NCBI RefSeq assembly: GCF_014656055.1
Contig: NZ_BNBR01000001.1
Span: 744,001 to 808,000, forward strand
From: Streptomyces griseosporeus
GTDB lineage: Bacteria > Actinomycetota > Actinomycetes > Streptomycetales > Streptomycetaceae
Length of the DNA: 64,000 bases
Direction: 5' to 3'
The stretch's first letter is position 1, and every line of letters begins with the position of its first letter. The notes beneath the pieces were generated by a model. It had not been told where the DNA came from and searched no databases. It saw only the letters and a program-made list of their open reading frames with translations. Below, piece after piece: positions 43,499-52,285 of this stretch. Position numbers and translations under genes: made by a program.

Positions 43499-44701
43499 TC
43501 AGTTGTGCGGCACCAGGGCGACGGGGCAGCGCACGTGGTGGATGAGGGCGTGGGCGACCGGGGTGGTGCGGGTGGGGGCCGGGCGGATACGGGTGTCGAC
43601 GGGGGCGGTGGGGGCGCCGGCCGGTGCGCCGGCGTCACCTGGGCCGATGCGGGGGTCGGACAGGGCGGTGCGGGCGCCGCCGGACGGGGCGGTGCGGTCT
43701 TCGGCGGCGCCGGTGGGTGTGCCGGCCGGGCCGGCGCCGGCGCCGACCGGGCTGCTGCCGGTCCCGAGGGCGACCTGGCCGGTGCTGGTGCCGGGCGCGT
43801 CGGTGCCGGTGCCGGACGCGTCGGTGCCGGTGCCCGACGCGTCGGTGCGTGTGCCGGCGGCGTCGCCGCGCGAGGCCGCCGGACCCGGCTTCCTGCGGTT
43901 GCCGACGACGAGCAGTCCGGCTCCGCCCGCGGCCCGGACCAGCACATGGGCCGGGCGTCCCTCGTGCAGGTTCTCCCGGACGACGACCCCGGGGTACTCG
44001 CGCTGCCAGGGGGCGAGCAGGTCGCTCAGCCGGTTCTCGGCCGCCTCCCGGGCGCGGGCGCGCTGCTCGGCGTCGGGCAGGCGGTGGGAGAACGGCATGT
44101 GCCAGGCGTGCACGGCACGCAGCGGGGCGTTCCGCAGCGCGGCGGCGCGGAAAGCGAAGTCCAGCACCTCGTCGGCGGGCGGGGCGTCGACGTCCACGGC
44201 GACCGCGACATCGCGGTAGGGGGTGTGCTCGGACGGGGTGCCGTCGTCGCCCGGCAGGTGCTCGGCCTCGGCGGTCAGACCGGCCCGTACGAGGACGACC
44301 GGCCGCGCGATCCGGGCGACGGTGGCCAGCGCCACCGCCCCGGACAGGAAACCGCCCAGGCCGCTCGGCCCCTGGCTGCCGATGACCAGCAGATCGGCGT
44401 CTGCGGCCTCGGCGAGCAGCGCGGCGACGGGGGCCCTGGGCACCTGCTCCGCGGTGACGTCGAGCCGCGGGTACCGCTCACCGAGCCGGGCGAGCGCCCG
44501 CTGCAGGACCTGACGGGCGTGCTGCTGCGGGGCCCGCAGCCCGGACGGGCCGGTCTCGGGGGCGCCCTCGGGCAGGCCCGCCTCCCAGGCGTGCACGAGC
44601 CGCAGCGGCAGCCCGCGGCGCAGGGCCTCCCGGGCCGCCCAGTCGGCCGCGGTGAGCCCTTCGGGCGAGCCGTCCACACCGGCGACGACGGACCTGCTCA
44701 T
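43499..44701 (-). CDS. Tandem universal stress protein with a repeat insertion
   Basis: The 400-aa protein has two USP domains. The first (1-150) starts VVAGVDGSPEGLTAADWAAREA and has LLVIGSQGPSGLGGFLSGAV, which is the ATP-binding G-x2-G-x9-G type. The second starts RDVAVAVDVDAPP and reaches GLLVVGNRRKP near residue 265. About 100 residues rich in Gly, Thr, Ala and Asp, including 7-residue repeats GTGTDAS, then interrupt it, before VAHALIHHVRCPVALVPH closes the fold. The usual length is about 290-300 aa. It probably binds ATP and responds to stress. Confidence 0.88.
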   Translation of the reverse strand: MSRSVVAGVDGSPEGLTAADWAAREALRRGLPLRLVHAWEAGLPEGAPETGPSGLRAPQQHARQVLQRALARLGERYPRLDVTAEQVPRAPVAALLAEAADADLLVIGSQGPSGLGGFLSGAVALATVARIARPVVLVRAGLTAEAEHLPGDDGTPSEHTPYRDVAVAVDVDAPPADEVLDFAFRAAALRNAPLRAVHAWHMPFSHRLPDAEQRARAREAAENRLSDLLAPWQREYPGVVVRENLHEGRPAHVLVRAAGGAGLLVVGNRRKPGPAASRGDAAGTRTDASGTGTDASGTGTDAPGTSTGQVALGTGSSPVGAGAGPAGTPTGAAEDRTAPSGGARTALSDPRIGPGDAGAPAGAPTAPVDTRIRPAPTRTTPVAHALIHHVRCPVALVPHN

Positions 44702-44717
44702 GACGGCACCTCCCGGG

Positions 44718-45251
44718 TCACCTGGTGTGTGCGTCCTCCCCCCGAGTCTCCCGAAGCGACGTGCCCGACACCTCGGACTGCGCGGCGAGACGGGTCAGGG
44801 GTTCGCCCGTCAGGCGGCACACCGTCCACTCCTGGAGCAGGTCCGCGCCGAGGGACTTGTAGAAGCCGATCGCCGGGTCGTTCCAGTCCAGGACCCACCA
44901 CTCGAACCGCTCGTAGCCCTGGCGCACGCACAGGGCGGCGAGCGCGGCGAGGAGGGCCTTGCCGTGGCCGCCGCCGCGGGCGGAGGGCCGTACGTAGAGG
45001 TCCTCCAGGTGCATTCCGCGGGTGCCGGTCCAGGTGGAGAAGCGGGGGAACCACAGGGCGTAGCCCACGGTGTCCCCGGTGGTGTCGTCCTCGGCGATCA
45101 GGGCGTGGGCCGCGGGGTGGTCGCCGAACAGCGCCTCGCGGAGCTGGTCGTCGGTGGCGCGGGCCTGGTCGGCGGCGCGTTCGTAGGCGGCGAGTTCGCG
45201 GATCATCGCGCGGATGTCGGCGACGTCGTCCTGAGTGGCGGGGCGGATCAT
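44718..45251 (-). CDS. SSAT-like GNAT N-acetyltransferase
   Basis: The 177-aa protein has MIRPATQDDVADIRAMIRELAAYER at the N-terminus and LEDLYVRPSARGGGHGKALLAALA for acetyl-CoA binding. WWVLDWNDPAIGFYKSLGA follows, a pattern shared by spermidine/spermine or thialysine acetyltransferases. The amine substrate is inferred from this similarity only. It sits 17 bp before the universal stress protein gene in the same direction. Confidence 0.9.
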   Translation of the reverse strand: MIRPATQDDVADIRAMIRELAAYERAADQARATDDQLREALFGDHPAAHALIAEDDTTGDTVGYALWFPRFSTWTGTRGMHLEDLYVRPSARGGGHGKALLAALAALCVRQGYERFEWWVLDWNDPAIGFYKSLGADLLQEWTVCRLTGEPLTRLAAQSEVSGTSLRETRGEDAHTR

Positions 45252-45306
45252 GCGCAGATCATCGGTCGTCGCGCGTCGCCGTGTCCAACGAGTGGGCCGG
45301 TGTCCC

Positions 45307-46809
45307 TCAGTCCCAGGGGGTGGCGACGATCCGGATGCGCGCGTCCGGGCCGACGAGTTTGCGGGCCGTGGGCGGGAGCGGGATGTGCGCGACCCAGCGG
45401 CCGGGGGCGGGGTCCTCGTCGGAACAGGGTGCCCCGGCCGGCCGGTGGTCGCGGATCGCGCCCTCGATGTCGGAGTTCCAGGTGGCCCAGATGCCGGGGC
45501 CGGCGTCCGGCGGGCCGACGTCGATGACCAGGGTGTCGGCGAAGTCGGCGCTCTGCTCGATGTGGTCGCCGAGGTTCAGGAAGCCGTGGTGCTCGCGCAG
45601 GGACAGCAGCCGCAGGTCGAGGATGAACCGCATGGGCTCGTCCGACGACGCCCGCAGACCGCTGTTGAGGAAGGTGGTCGCCAGCTGCTTCCACGCCTGC
45701 TGCCCCTCGACGGGCGGGTCGAGCTGGACGGGGCACCAGTGCTCGGCGAGCCGTTCGTGCATGACGACGGGCAGCCCGCGCACCGACAGCCGGACCTCGG
45801 CCTGCCAGACCAGGTCCTCGTCGTCGGGGAGCCGGTAGTCGGCCAGGCACGCCTCGATGCGGGTGTCCCCGAAGAGGAACCGGCGCAGGTTCTGGTAGCC
45901 CTCCTCGGAGTTGACCATGCCGTAGCGGCCGCTGTGGCTGCGGTGCACAAAGGCGCGGTGGGCGCCGGGCACGTACGCCCGGTCGATCTGCACGAGCCCG
46001 TCGCTGCGCGCGCCGACGGCGGCGGCGGACAGGCCGAAGGCGACGTCGTAGTCCGTGGGGTCGGTGCCCACCAGGCAGAAGATCCGCTCCAGGGGCAGGG
46101 CTCCCGGGTCCTGGGGCATCTCCCGGGGGTCCCAGTCGGCGGGTGGCCCGTCGGGGTTCCGTAGGGCCTGCGGGGTGAGGTACTCGTACATCCGCCGGGG
46201 GCCGAAGATGTCGGCGCCCTCGATGCCGAAGGTGTCCCGGATGCGTTCCAGCCATCCGCCGCCGGCCTCGAAGGCGATGCCGCCGTGCGGGGTGCCGTAC
46301 GTGAACAGCTTGGCGACGCAGTCGGTGGCGGTGCGGCCCCGGTCGGGCAGGATCTTCTGGAGCAGGCAGCGGCAGATCAGCCCGCCCATGGAGTGCGCGA
46401 CGAGATGGACGGCGGGCGCCCCGGTCTTCTCGCGCAGCCGGTCGATGAGGTCGAGCAGGTCGGCGGCGGCCTGTTCCAGCACGTATTCCTGCGGCGGGGA
46501 GCCCCAGGTGCTGGCGGAGCGGTCGTAGAAGCGGTGGATCCAGACGGTTGCGGCCGGGATCTCGTCGTGGCCGGCGAGATAGGCCTCCTGGCTGCCCTTG
46601 ACGAGCAGGTCGTAGCCCTCCTCGCGCAGCAGGCGCAGCAGCGGGCTCTCGAACTGGTGGAAGACGGGCTGGTTGAACGCGCCGATGCGGATGTGGGTGG
46701 AGCCCTCGTTGAAGCCGTAGAAGGGGTCGTCCACCGCGCGGTCGATAGCGCGGGTGCCGCCGGCGAAGCCCCGGACGTACACGAGGGGAAGTCTGCGGTC
46801 GCCGTCCAT
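45307..46809 (-). CDS. Lipase-like alpha/beta hydrolase
   Basis: The 500-aa protein starts MDGDRRLPLVYVRGFAGGTRAIDRAVDDPFYGFNEGSTH. It has the serine nucleophile elbow VHLVAHSMGGLICRCLL and GTPHGGIAFEAGGGW. The C-terminal half is beta-rich with no known domain. No signal peptide is present. I chose the ATG at 46809 because GGGAGG lies about 8 nt upstream. The ATG at 46824 has no ribosome site. Substrate unknown. Confidence 0.85.
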   Translation of the reverse strand: MDGDRRLPLVYVRGFAGGTRAIDRAVDDPFYGFNEGSTHIRIGAFNQPVFHQFESPLLRLLREEGYDLLVKGSQEAYLAGHDEIPAATVWIHRFYDRSASTWGSPPQEYVLEQAAADLLDLIDRLREKTGAPAVHLVAHSMGGLICRCLLQKILPDRGRTATDCVAKLFTYGTPHGGIAFEAGGGWLERIRDTFGIEGADIFGPRRMYEYLTPQALRNPDGPPADWDPREMPQDPGALPLERIFCLVGTDPTDYDVAFGLSAAAVGARSDGLVQIDRAYVPGAHRAFVHRSHSGRYGMVNSEEGYQNLRRFLFGDTRIEACLADYRLPDDEDLVWQAEVRLSVRGLPVVMHERLAEHWCPVQLDPPVEGQQAWKQLATTFLNSGLRASSDEPMRFILDLRLLSLREHHGFLNLGDHIEQSADFADTLVIDVGPPDAGPGIWATWNSDIEGAIRDHRPAGAPCSDEDPAPGRWVAHIPLPPTARKLVGPDARIRIVATPWD

Positions 46810-46928
46810 CGTGTGGCCTCCCATACGCCCGGGGTCGACGTTTCCTGGGTACAGGCAAACGGGAGCGGGCGCCCGGGGGGATAGCCCGAGCCGGTGACGG
46901 CGGTGACCTGTGTGGTGGGGTGACGTCG

Positions 46929-47663
46929 TCAGCCCTCGACGCCGGTGGCGTCGTGGGAGGCGCCGACGGGTTTGGACTCCGGGGAGCCGCGCTGGCGCAG
47001 ATAGATGCTGAGTACGGCCATGGAGGCGACGGCGAGCAGCTCGGACTGCCAGTTCTGCAGGGTGCGACTCCAGAAGTCCGCGGAGGAGAGGTAGCCGGCC
47101 CAGCTGGTGGGAGCTTCGAGGCCGCGCAGCTGCTCCTCGTTGTGGGCGGCGACGCCCGTGACGGACTGGGCGAGCCAGGACAGCAGGAAGATCGCGCCCA
47201 TGACCAGGCCGAGCGAGCGGGAGTAGAGCAGTCCGCGCCAGTCGCCGGCGGCCGCCCAGCGCGGGGAGTCCGCCCGGGCGTGCGCGCCGGTCATCTGCTC
47301 CTCGTCCGACTCGGGACCCGCCTTGCCGAGTTCCTTGGACTCGGGCGATCCGCGTTGCAGCAGCCAGACGGTGGCGAAGATGTAGAGGAAGAACTGCAGG
47401 TACTCCGACTGCCAGTTCTCGGTGACGTCGACGGCGAAGTCCGAGGTGGTCAGATAGGCGCCGAAGCTGATGGGGGCCATGCCGTCGCCGCGCAGCTCGT
47501 CGTTGAACCGCGCGTGCCCGGCGACGGCCTGGCCCGCGAGGGCGAGCAGGAACGTGACGAGGAAGAACAGGCCCAGGCTGTTCTGGCGGAGGAACCGCCG
47601 TACGCGCCCCGCGGCCGGGGCGGTGTCCTCGCGGTGCGCCGGGGTGCCGCCCGTGCCGCTCAT
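46929..47663 (-). CDS. DUF6766-like membrane protein with internal duplication
   Basis: The 244-aa protein has two similar halves. Each has a hydrophobic helix (LGLFFLVTFLLALAGQAVAG; LGLVMGAIFLLSWLAQSVTG), then a segment ending in NWQSE, a second helix and a QRGSPESK end. The pattern matches DUF6766 membrane proteins. It is coupled by 4 bp (ATGA) to a tiny upstream ORF. The function is unknown. Confidence 0.85.
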   Translation of the reverse strand: MSGTGGTPAHREDTAPAAGRVRRFLRQNSLGLFFLVTFLLALAGQAVAGHARFNDELRGDGMAPISFGAYLTTSDFAVDVTENWQSEYLQFFLYIFATVWLLQRGSPESKELGKAGPESDEEQMTGAHARADSPRWAAAGDWRGLLYSRSLGLVMGAIFLLSWLAQSVTGVAAHNEEQLRGLEAPTSWAGYLSSADFWSRTLQNWQSELLAVASMAVLSIYLRQRGSPESKPVGASHDATGVEG

Positions 47664-47734
47664 CGCCGCAACAGCCCCAGCGCCGTGAAGTAGGCCAGAC
47701 CGAGGGCCACCACCAGCAGCGTGCTCACGAACAT
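47660..47734 (-). CDS. Predicted 24-aa single-helix membrane peptide
   Basis: This short frame encodes MFVSTLLVVALGLAYFTALG then LLRR, one hydrophobic helix with a positive C-terminal end. GAGG lies 4 nt before the ATG. Its stop overlaps the ATG of the DUF6766 gene. It falls between the lipoprotein gene and that gene on the same strand, which suggests a three-gene unit. It is below usual annotation limits. Confidence 0.45.
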   Translation of the reverse strand: MFVSTLLVVALGLAYFTALGLLRR

Positions 47735-47749
47735 CGTCCTCACGGCCTG

Positions 47750-48214
47750 TCACCCGCCCTTGATCTCACACTGGTACGGCTGCTGCGGACGGGGCCGGCA
47801 CCCGGCGGCGGTCACCTTCCAGCCCCCGGGGAAGTGCGCCAGGAACAGGGTGTCGTGCTCCATCACCACGCGGGCCTGGTCGCCGTAGACGTCCACGTTC
47901 CGTACGGCGCCCGCGTGCGGCAGGTCCTCGTCGCCCATGGCCTGCGCGCAGCGGCTCTTGGCCGACTGCTCGACCTCTTCCAGGGTGGACGGCGCGAGGG
48001 CGGCGCACAGGTCGCCGTCGCGTCCCGCGTCCAGGGCCCGCTCGAACCGGACGGCCTGCGCGGTGACCTGGTCGCGGCGCTCCGACGGTGTGCCGCAGGA
48101 GCCGACGGTGACCAGCACCGCCAGCGCCGCCGCCGCGACGGCCGCGGCCCGGCCGCGTCGTCGGATCCCGGCCCCCGGATGCTCCGGGGCCGGGCCGGGC
48201 TGCCGGTCTCTCAT
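47750..48214 (-). CDS. Predicted lipoprotein of unknown function
   Basis: The 154-aa protein has a basic N-terminus, a hydrophobic stretch (AAAVAAAALAVLVTVGSC) and a lipobox-like VGSC near residue 40. The mature part is about 115 residues and resembles a small solute-binding-free domain (DLCAALAPSTLEEVEQSAK, WKVTAAGCRPRPQQPYQC). It precedes the tiny membrane peptide gene by 15 bp. The start at 48214 is the best in-frame ATG but its ribosome site is weak. Confidence 0.7.
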   Translation of the reverse strand: MRDRQPGPAPEHPGAGIRRRGRAAAVAAAALAVLVTVGSCGTPSERRDQVTAQAVRFERALDAGRDGDLCAALAPSTLEEVEQSAKSRCAQAMGDEDLPHAGAVRNVDVYGDQARVVMEHDTLFLAHFPGGWKVTAAGCRPRPQQPYQCEIKGG

Positions 48215-48340
48215 GGACAGGGCGAGTACCCCCTCTCCCGCGGTCCACCCGTCGTGCCACCGCTCGGGCGGGGCTGCTTCGGGGGCCGGGCCCGGGGTAC
48301 TCGCGGCACCGACACCTCGTGACGGAAGAAGGCGAAAGCC

Positions 48341-48697
48341 GTGCTGATGTCCCATTCGCTCGAAAACGGAGTGCTGGTCATCACGGTGCACGACGACCCC
48401 GGTCGGTGCGGGAAGGCACTGCTGCTGACGCGGATCAGCGATCTGGTGTACGCGCACCGGCCGGCTCCGGTCGTCATCGTCCTGGAGGCCCCGGCGGCTG
48501 CCGGTGCCGCGCTCGGCGTCGTCCTGCGCGTGCACCGCCTGTGCAGCAGGCTGCGGATCCTGATGTCGGTGGCCACCGGCAGCGCGCCCGCCCGCCGGGC
48601 CCTTGAGGCTCGCGCGGAGGGCAGCGGTGTCCGTCTGGTCATCCACGCCCGCACGGACACGGCCATCACGAGCACGGCGTTCGCGGCGGCGGCCTGA
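48341..48697 (+). CDS. STAS-like small protein
   Basis: The 118-aa soluble protein has alternating strands and helices (ENGVLVITVHDDPGR, PAPVVIVLEAP, VVLRVHRLCSRLRILMSV) that resemble anti-sigma antagonist (STAS) folds. The conserved phosphorylatable serine of typical STAS proteins is not obvious. The GTG at 48341 with GGAAGAAGG upstream, or the ATG at 48347, would start it. It is divergent from the lipoprotein gene. Confidence 0.55.
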   Translation: MLMSHSLENGVLVITVHDDPGRCGKALLLTRISDLVYAHRPAPVVIVLEAPAAAGAALGVVLRVHRLCSRLRILMSVATGSAPARRALEARAEGSGVRLVIHARTDTAITSTAFAAAA

Positions 48698-49087
48698 CGC
48701 CCGCCCCGGGGTGCCTCCCCCCTCGGCACCCTTCCGCTGTCGCCCTTGCTCCTGCTTCCGCTCTGGGAACGTTCACGCCTCACGTCCCGTTCCCCTGCAC
48801 GCGGCGGCCGTCCGCGTGCCGTTCGGCAGTCACCCGTAGATCGGCGCCCGACCCCCGCGTCCTGAGTGCCCCTCAGACGAGACGGGCGAAGTCACGGATC
48901 CGAACATTGCCGAACATCGAAGTCGGACAGAATCCTTGACGACGCATCAGCACCTCCTTACCCTCACACGCCGTGGGAGCGTTCCCACATCTGCCTCATC
49001 TGCCTCATCTTCCTGAGCGCACCGCCACCCGCACGCACGTCCGTCCCCCCGCGCGCGGTCGCTCACCCCCACACACCGGAGGTCATC
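48698..49087. other. 390-bp intergenic region before the rhamnogalacturonan lyase
   Basis: No gene is convincing here, although an open frame runs through from 48866. It contains a CebR-type half-perfect operator at 48974 and a short run of 9-bp near-repeats (TCTGCCTCA twice, then TCTTCCTGA) just after it at about 48988-49014. This is probably the regulated promoter and 5' leader of the lyase gene. Confidence 0.6.
48974..48987. promoter_or_regulatory. LacI-type (CebR-like) operator upstream of the lyase
   Basis: TGGGAGCGTTCCCA differs by one base from the 14-bp CebR box TGGGAGCGCTCCCA, and the palindrome extends to GTGGGAGC/GTTCCCAC. It is 101 bp before the lyase start. LacI-family sugar repressors of Streptomyces recognise this dyad. 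Confidence 0.75.
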
Positions 49088-50983
49088 GTGACCGACGCAC
49101 ACAGACTCCCCCGCACCCCCGCGCCGCCTCGGAGAACACGACGCCGGGTGATCGGCGGCACCTCGGTCGCCGCAGCGCTGGCCGTCTCCGCGCTCGCGGG
49201 GCTGCCGCAGTCCGCACAGGCCGCCACCGCCCGGCAGGTGGAACGCCTGGACCGGGGGCTGACCAGCGTCCACACCAGCAGTGGCAACCTGGTCTCCTGG
49301 CGGTGGCTGGCCACCGACCCGGACAACGTGGCGTTCCACGTCTACCGGGGCAGCACCAAGCTCACCTCCACGCCCGTCACCGCGTCGACCACCTACTTCG
49401 ACTCCGGCGCCCCGGACTCGGCGGACTACACGGTGCGCGCGGTCGTCAACGGCGCCGAACAGGCCGCCTCCGAGCACGCGTTGCAGTTCCGGGCGGGCTA
49501 CCTGGACGTGCCGCTCAGCCCGCCGGCCGGCGGTACGACCCCGGACGGGGTGGCGTACACCTACGAGGCCAACGACGCCTCCGTCGGCGATCTCGACGGC
49601 GACGGGCGGCTGGAGTTCGTGCTGAAGTGGCAGCCGACCAACGCCAAGGACAACTCCCAGTCCGGCTACACCGGCAACACGATCGTGGACGGCATCGAGC
49701 TGGACGGCACCCGGCTGTGGCGCGTCGACCTGGGCCGCAACATACGCTCCGGCGCCCACTACACCCAGTTCCAGGTCTACGACTACGACGGCGACGGCCG
49801 CGCCGAGGTCGCCATGAAGACGGCCGACGGCACCCGGGACGGCACGGGCGCGGTGATCGGCAACTCCTCGGCGGACTACCGGAATTCGAGCGGTTATGTG
49901 CTGTCGGGCCCGGAGTACCTGACCATGTTCGACGGGCGCACCGGCAAGGCGATGCAGAGCGTCGACTACGTCCCGGCCCGCGGCACGGTCTCCTCCTGGG
50001 GCGACTCCTACGGCAACCGCGTCGACCGCTTCCTCGCGGGCACCGCCTACCTCGACGGCTCCCGGCCCTCCCTGGTCATGGCGCGCGGCTACTACACCCG
50101 TACCGTCATCGCCGCCTGGGACTGGCGGGGCGGACAGTTCACCCGGCGCTGGACCTTCGACACCAACTCCTCCACCAACAGCGGCAAGGGGTACGACAGT
50201 CAGGGCAACCACCAGCTGTCGGTCGCGGACGTCGACAGCGACGGCCGGGACGAGATCGTCTACGGCTCGATGGCGGTCGACGACAACGGCGCCGGCCTGT
50301 GGACCACGCGCAACGGCCACGGCGACGCGATGCACGTGGGCGATCTGGACCCGTCCCGGCCGGGCCTGGAGGAGTTCAAGGTCGACGAGGACTCCTCCAA
50401 GCCCTCCTCCTGGATGGCCGACGCGCGCACCGGGCAGATCCTCTGGTCCACACCGGCCAACGGCGACAACGGCCGCGGCGTCTCCGGAGACATCTGGTCC
50501 GGCAGCGCGGGCGCCGAGTCCTGGTCGTCGGCCGAGAGCGGCGTCCGCGACCCGAAGGGGACGGTCGTGTCCGGCCGCAAGCCCTCCAGCACCAACTTCC
50601 TGTCCTGGTGGGACGGTGACACCGTCCGGGAACTCCTCGACGGCACGCACATCGACAAGTACGGCACCTCCGCCGACACCCGGGTGCTGACCGGCTCGGG
50701 GGTCCACTCGAACAACTCCACCAAGGCGACCCCCTCGCTGTCCGGGGACATCCTCGGCGACTGGCGGGAGGAGGTGGTCTGGCCGACCACCGACAACCGG
50801 GCCCTGCGGATCTACGCGACGCCGTACCAGACCGGCACCCGGATCACCACGCTGCTGCACGACACGCAGTACCGCACCGCGCTCGCGTGGCAGAACACCG
50901 CCTACAACCAGCCGCCGCACCCGAGCTTCTTCATCGGCTCCGGCATGGCGACGGCTCCCCGGCCCACCGTCTACACGCCGTGA
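49088..50983 (+). CDS. Secreted rhamnogalacturonan lyase (PL11)
   Basis: The 631-aa protein begins with a twin-arginine-type signal (RRTRRRVIGGTSVAAALAVS, cleavage likely after SAQA). It then has the PL11 core: QVERLDRGLTSVHTSSGNLVSWRWLATDP, YEANDASVGDLDGDGRLEFVLKWQP, VYDYDGDGRAEVAMKTADGT and WMADARTGQILW. Several DxDGDGR loops bind calcium. It would cleave pectin rhamnogalacturonan I outside the cell. The GTG start has GGAGG 5 nt upstream. A CebR-like operator lies upstream, so induction by plant sugars is likely. Confidence 0.92.
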   Translation: MTDAHRLPRTPAPPRRTRRRVIGGTSVAAALAVSALAGLPQSAQAATARQVERLDRGLTSVHTSSGNLVSWRWLATDPDNVAFHVYRGSTKLTSTPVTASTTYFDSGAPDSADYTVRAVVNGAEQAASEHALQFRAGYLDVPLSPPAGGTTPDGVAYTYEANDASVGDLDGDGRLEFVLKWQPTNAKDNSQSGYTGNTIVDGIELDGTRLWRVDLGRNIRSGAHYTQFQVYDYDGDGRAEVAMKTADGTRDGTGAVIGNSSADYRNSSGYVLSGPEYLTMFDGRTGKAMQSVDYVPARGTVSSWGDSYGNRVDRFLAGTAYLDGSRPSLVMARGYYTRTVIAAWDWRGGQFTRRWTFDTNSSTNSGKGYDSQGNHQLSVADVDSDGRDEIVYGSMAVDDNGAGLWTTRNGHGDAMHVGDLDPSRPGLEEFKVDEDSSKPSSWMADARTGQILWSTPANGDNGRGVSGDIWSGSAGAESWSSAESGVRDPKGTVVSGRKPSSTNFLSWWDGDTVRELLDGTHIDKYGTSADTRVLTGSGVHSNNSTKATPSLSGDILGDWREEVVWPTTDNRALRIYATPYQTGTRITTLLHDTQYRTALAWQNTAYNQPPHPSFFIGSGMATAPRPTVYTP

Positions 50984-51043
50984 GCCACGGTCCGCTGCTC
51001 GTGCGCTGCGATCTCCGGTCCGCCTGATCCACCGGTCCGCCGG

Positions 51044-52240
51044 TCAGGCCGTGGCGGCGGCCATCCGGCGGACCGCCTCGGTGATCAGCTCCGGTGAGGT
51101 GGCCAGGTTCATCCGGACGAAGCCCGCGCCTCCGGTGCCGAAGGGCAGCCCGGAGCTCAGCGCGACCCGGCCGCGGTGCAGGAACACCTCCGCCGGGTCG
51201 TCGCCGAGTCCCAGGTCACGGCAGTCGAGCCAGGCCAGGTAGGTGCCCTGGGCGGGTGTGCAGCGGACGGCCGGCAGGTGCTCGGCCAGCAGCCGGGACA
51301 GCAGACGGCGGTTGGCGTCGAGACCGGCCAGCAGCGCGTCGAGCCAGTCGCCGCCCTCCCTGAGGGCCGCGGTGTGGGCGATGACCCCGAGGTGGCTGGG
51401 CCCGTCGCTCACCTCCTCGGGCAGCCGCGCCAGGTCACCGGCCGCCTCGGGCCCGGCGACGGCGAGCGCGGCCTTGACCCCTGCCAGGTTCCACGCCTTG
51501 GACGCCGACATCAGCGACAGCCCGTCCTCCGCGCCGGGCACGCTCAGATACGGCACGAAGGAGACACCGGCGGCCACGATCGGGGCGTGGATCTCGTCGG
51601 CCACCACGCGCACGCCGTAGGTCCGCGACAGCCGGGCCACCTCGGTGAGTTCGGCGGCGGTGTGCACGGCGCCGGTCGGGTTGTGCGGGCTGCACAGCAG
51701 GTACACCGGCCGGCCGGTCCCCTGACCGGCGGTCCGTGCGACGTTGTGGAAGGCCTTCTCCAGGGCGGTGAAGTCGATCCGTCCGTCCGCAGCGAGCGGC
51801 GCCTCGACGACGGGCCGGCCCATGCTCCCTACGAACTGGTAGAAGGGCGGGTAGACCGGGCAGTTGACGACGACCGGGTCGTCCGGCCCGGACACCAGCT
51901 TGATCATCTCGACGACGCCCATCATCACGTCCGGCACGATCGCCGTACGCTCCACGGCCGGCCCGTCCCAGCCCCACCGCTCCCGGGCAAACCCGGCCAG
52001 TGCCTCGGCGTAGGCCGTCCCGGCCGGATAGCCGGTGTCGCCGAGCGCCACCGCGTCGGTGATCGCCCGTGCCACCGGCTCGGCGAGCGGCACGTCCATC
52101 TCGGCGACCCACAGCGGCAGCACGTCCTCGGGATAGGTCCGCCACTTCACGCTCGTGCGCCGGCGCAACTGCTCCAGGGAGAGCTGGCAGAGCGGGTCGG
52201 CGCCGTCCCGCGCCGGTACGTCATGTGTCGTCCGGTCCAT
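51044..52240 (-). CDS. MalY/PatB-family PLP-dependent C-S lyase or aminotransferase
   Basis: The 398-aa protein has fold-type I PLP features: [20 protein letters not shown] near the N-terminus, [29 protein letters not shown] and the lysine region [16 protein letters not shown]. This is the MalY/PatB pattern (cystathionine beta-lyase type). It may cleave cysteine-S conjugates. It is adjacent to a divergent-oriented MFS gene pair but with no sign of operon linkage. Confidence 0.9.
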   Translation of the reverse strand: MDRTTHDVPARDGADPLCQLSLEQLRRRTSVKWRTYPEDVLPLWVAEMDVPLAEPVARAITDAVALGDTGYPAGTAYAEALAGFARERWGWDGPAVERTAIVPDVMMGVVEMIKLVSGPDDPVVVNCPVYPPFYQFVGSMGRPVVEAPLAADGRIDFTALEKAFHNVARTAGQGTGRPVYLLCSPHNPTGAVHTAAELTEVARLSRTYGVRVVADEIHAPIVAAGVSFVPYLSVPGAEDGLSLMSASKAWNLAGVKAALAVAGPEAAGDLARLPEEVSDGPSHLGVIAHTAALREGGDWLDALLAGLDANRRLLSRLLAEHLPAVRCTPAQGTYLAWLDCRDLGLGDDPAEVFLHRGRVALSSGLPFGTGGAGFVRMNLATSPELITEAVRRMAAATA

Positions 52241-52285
52241 GACTGCACGGTAGACGGTGACGGGCTCAGGGGCACCGGGCCGCGG

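Noticed and set aside
48866..49087. Upstream extension of the rhamnogalacturonan lyase frame
   Set aside because: It passes through the CebR-like operator, and the signal peptide and GGAGG site fit the GTG at 49088.
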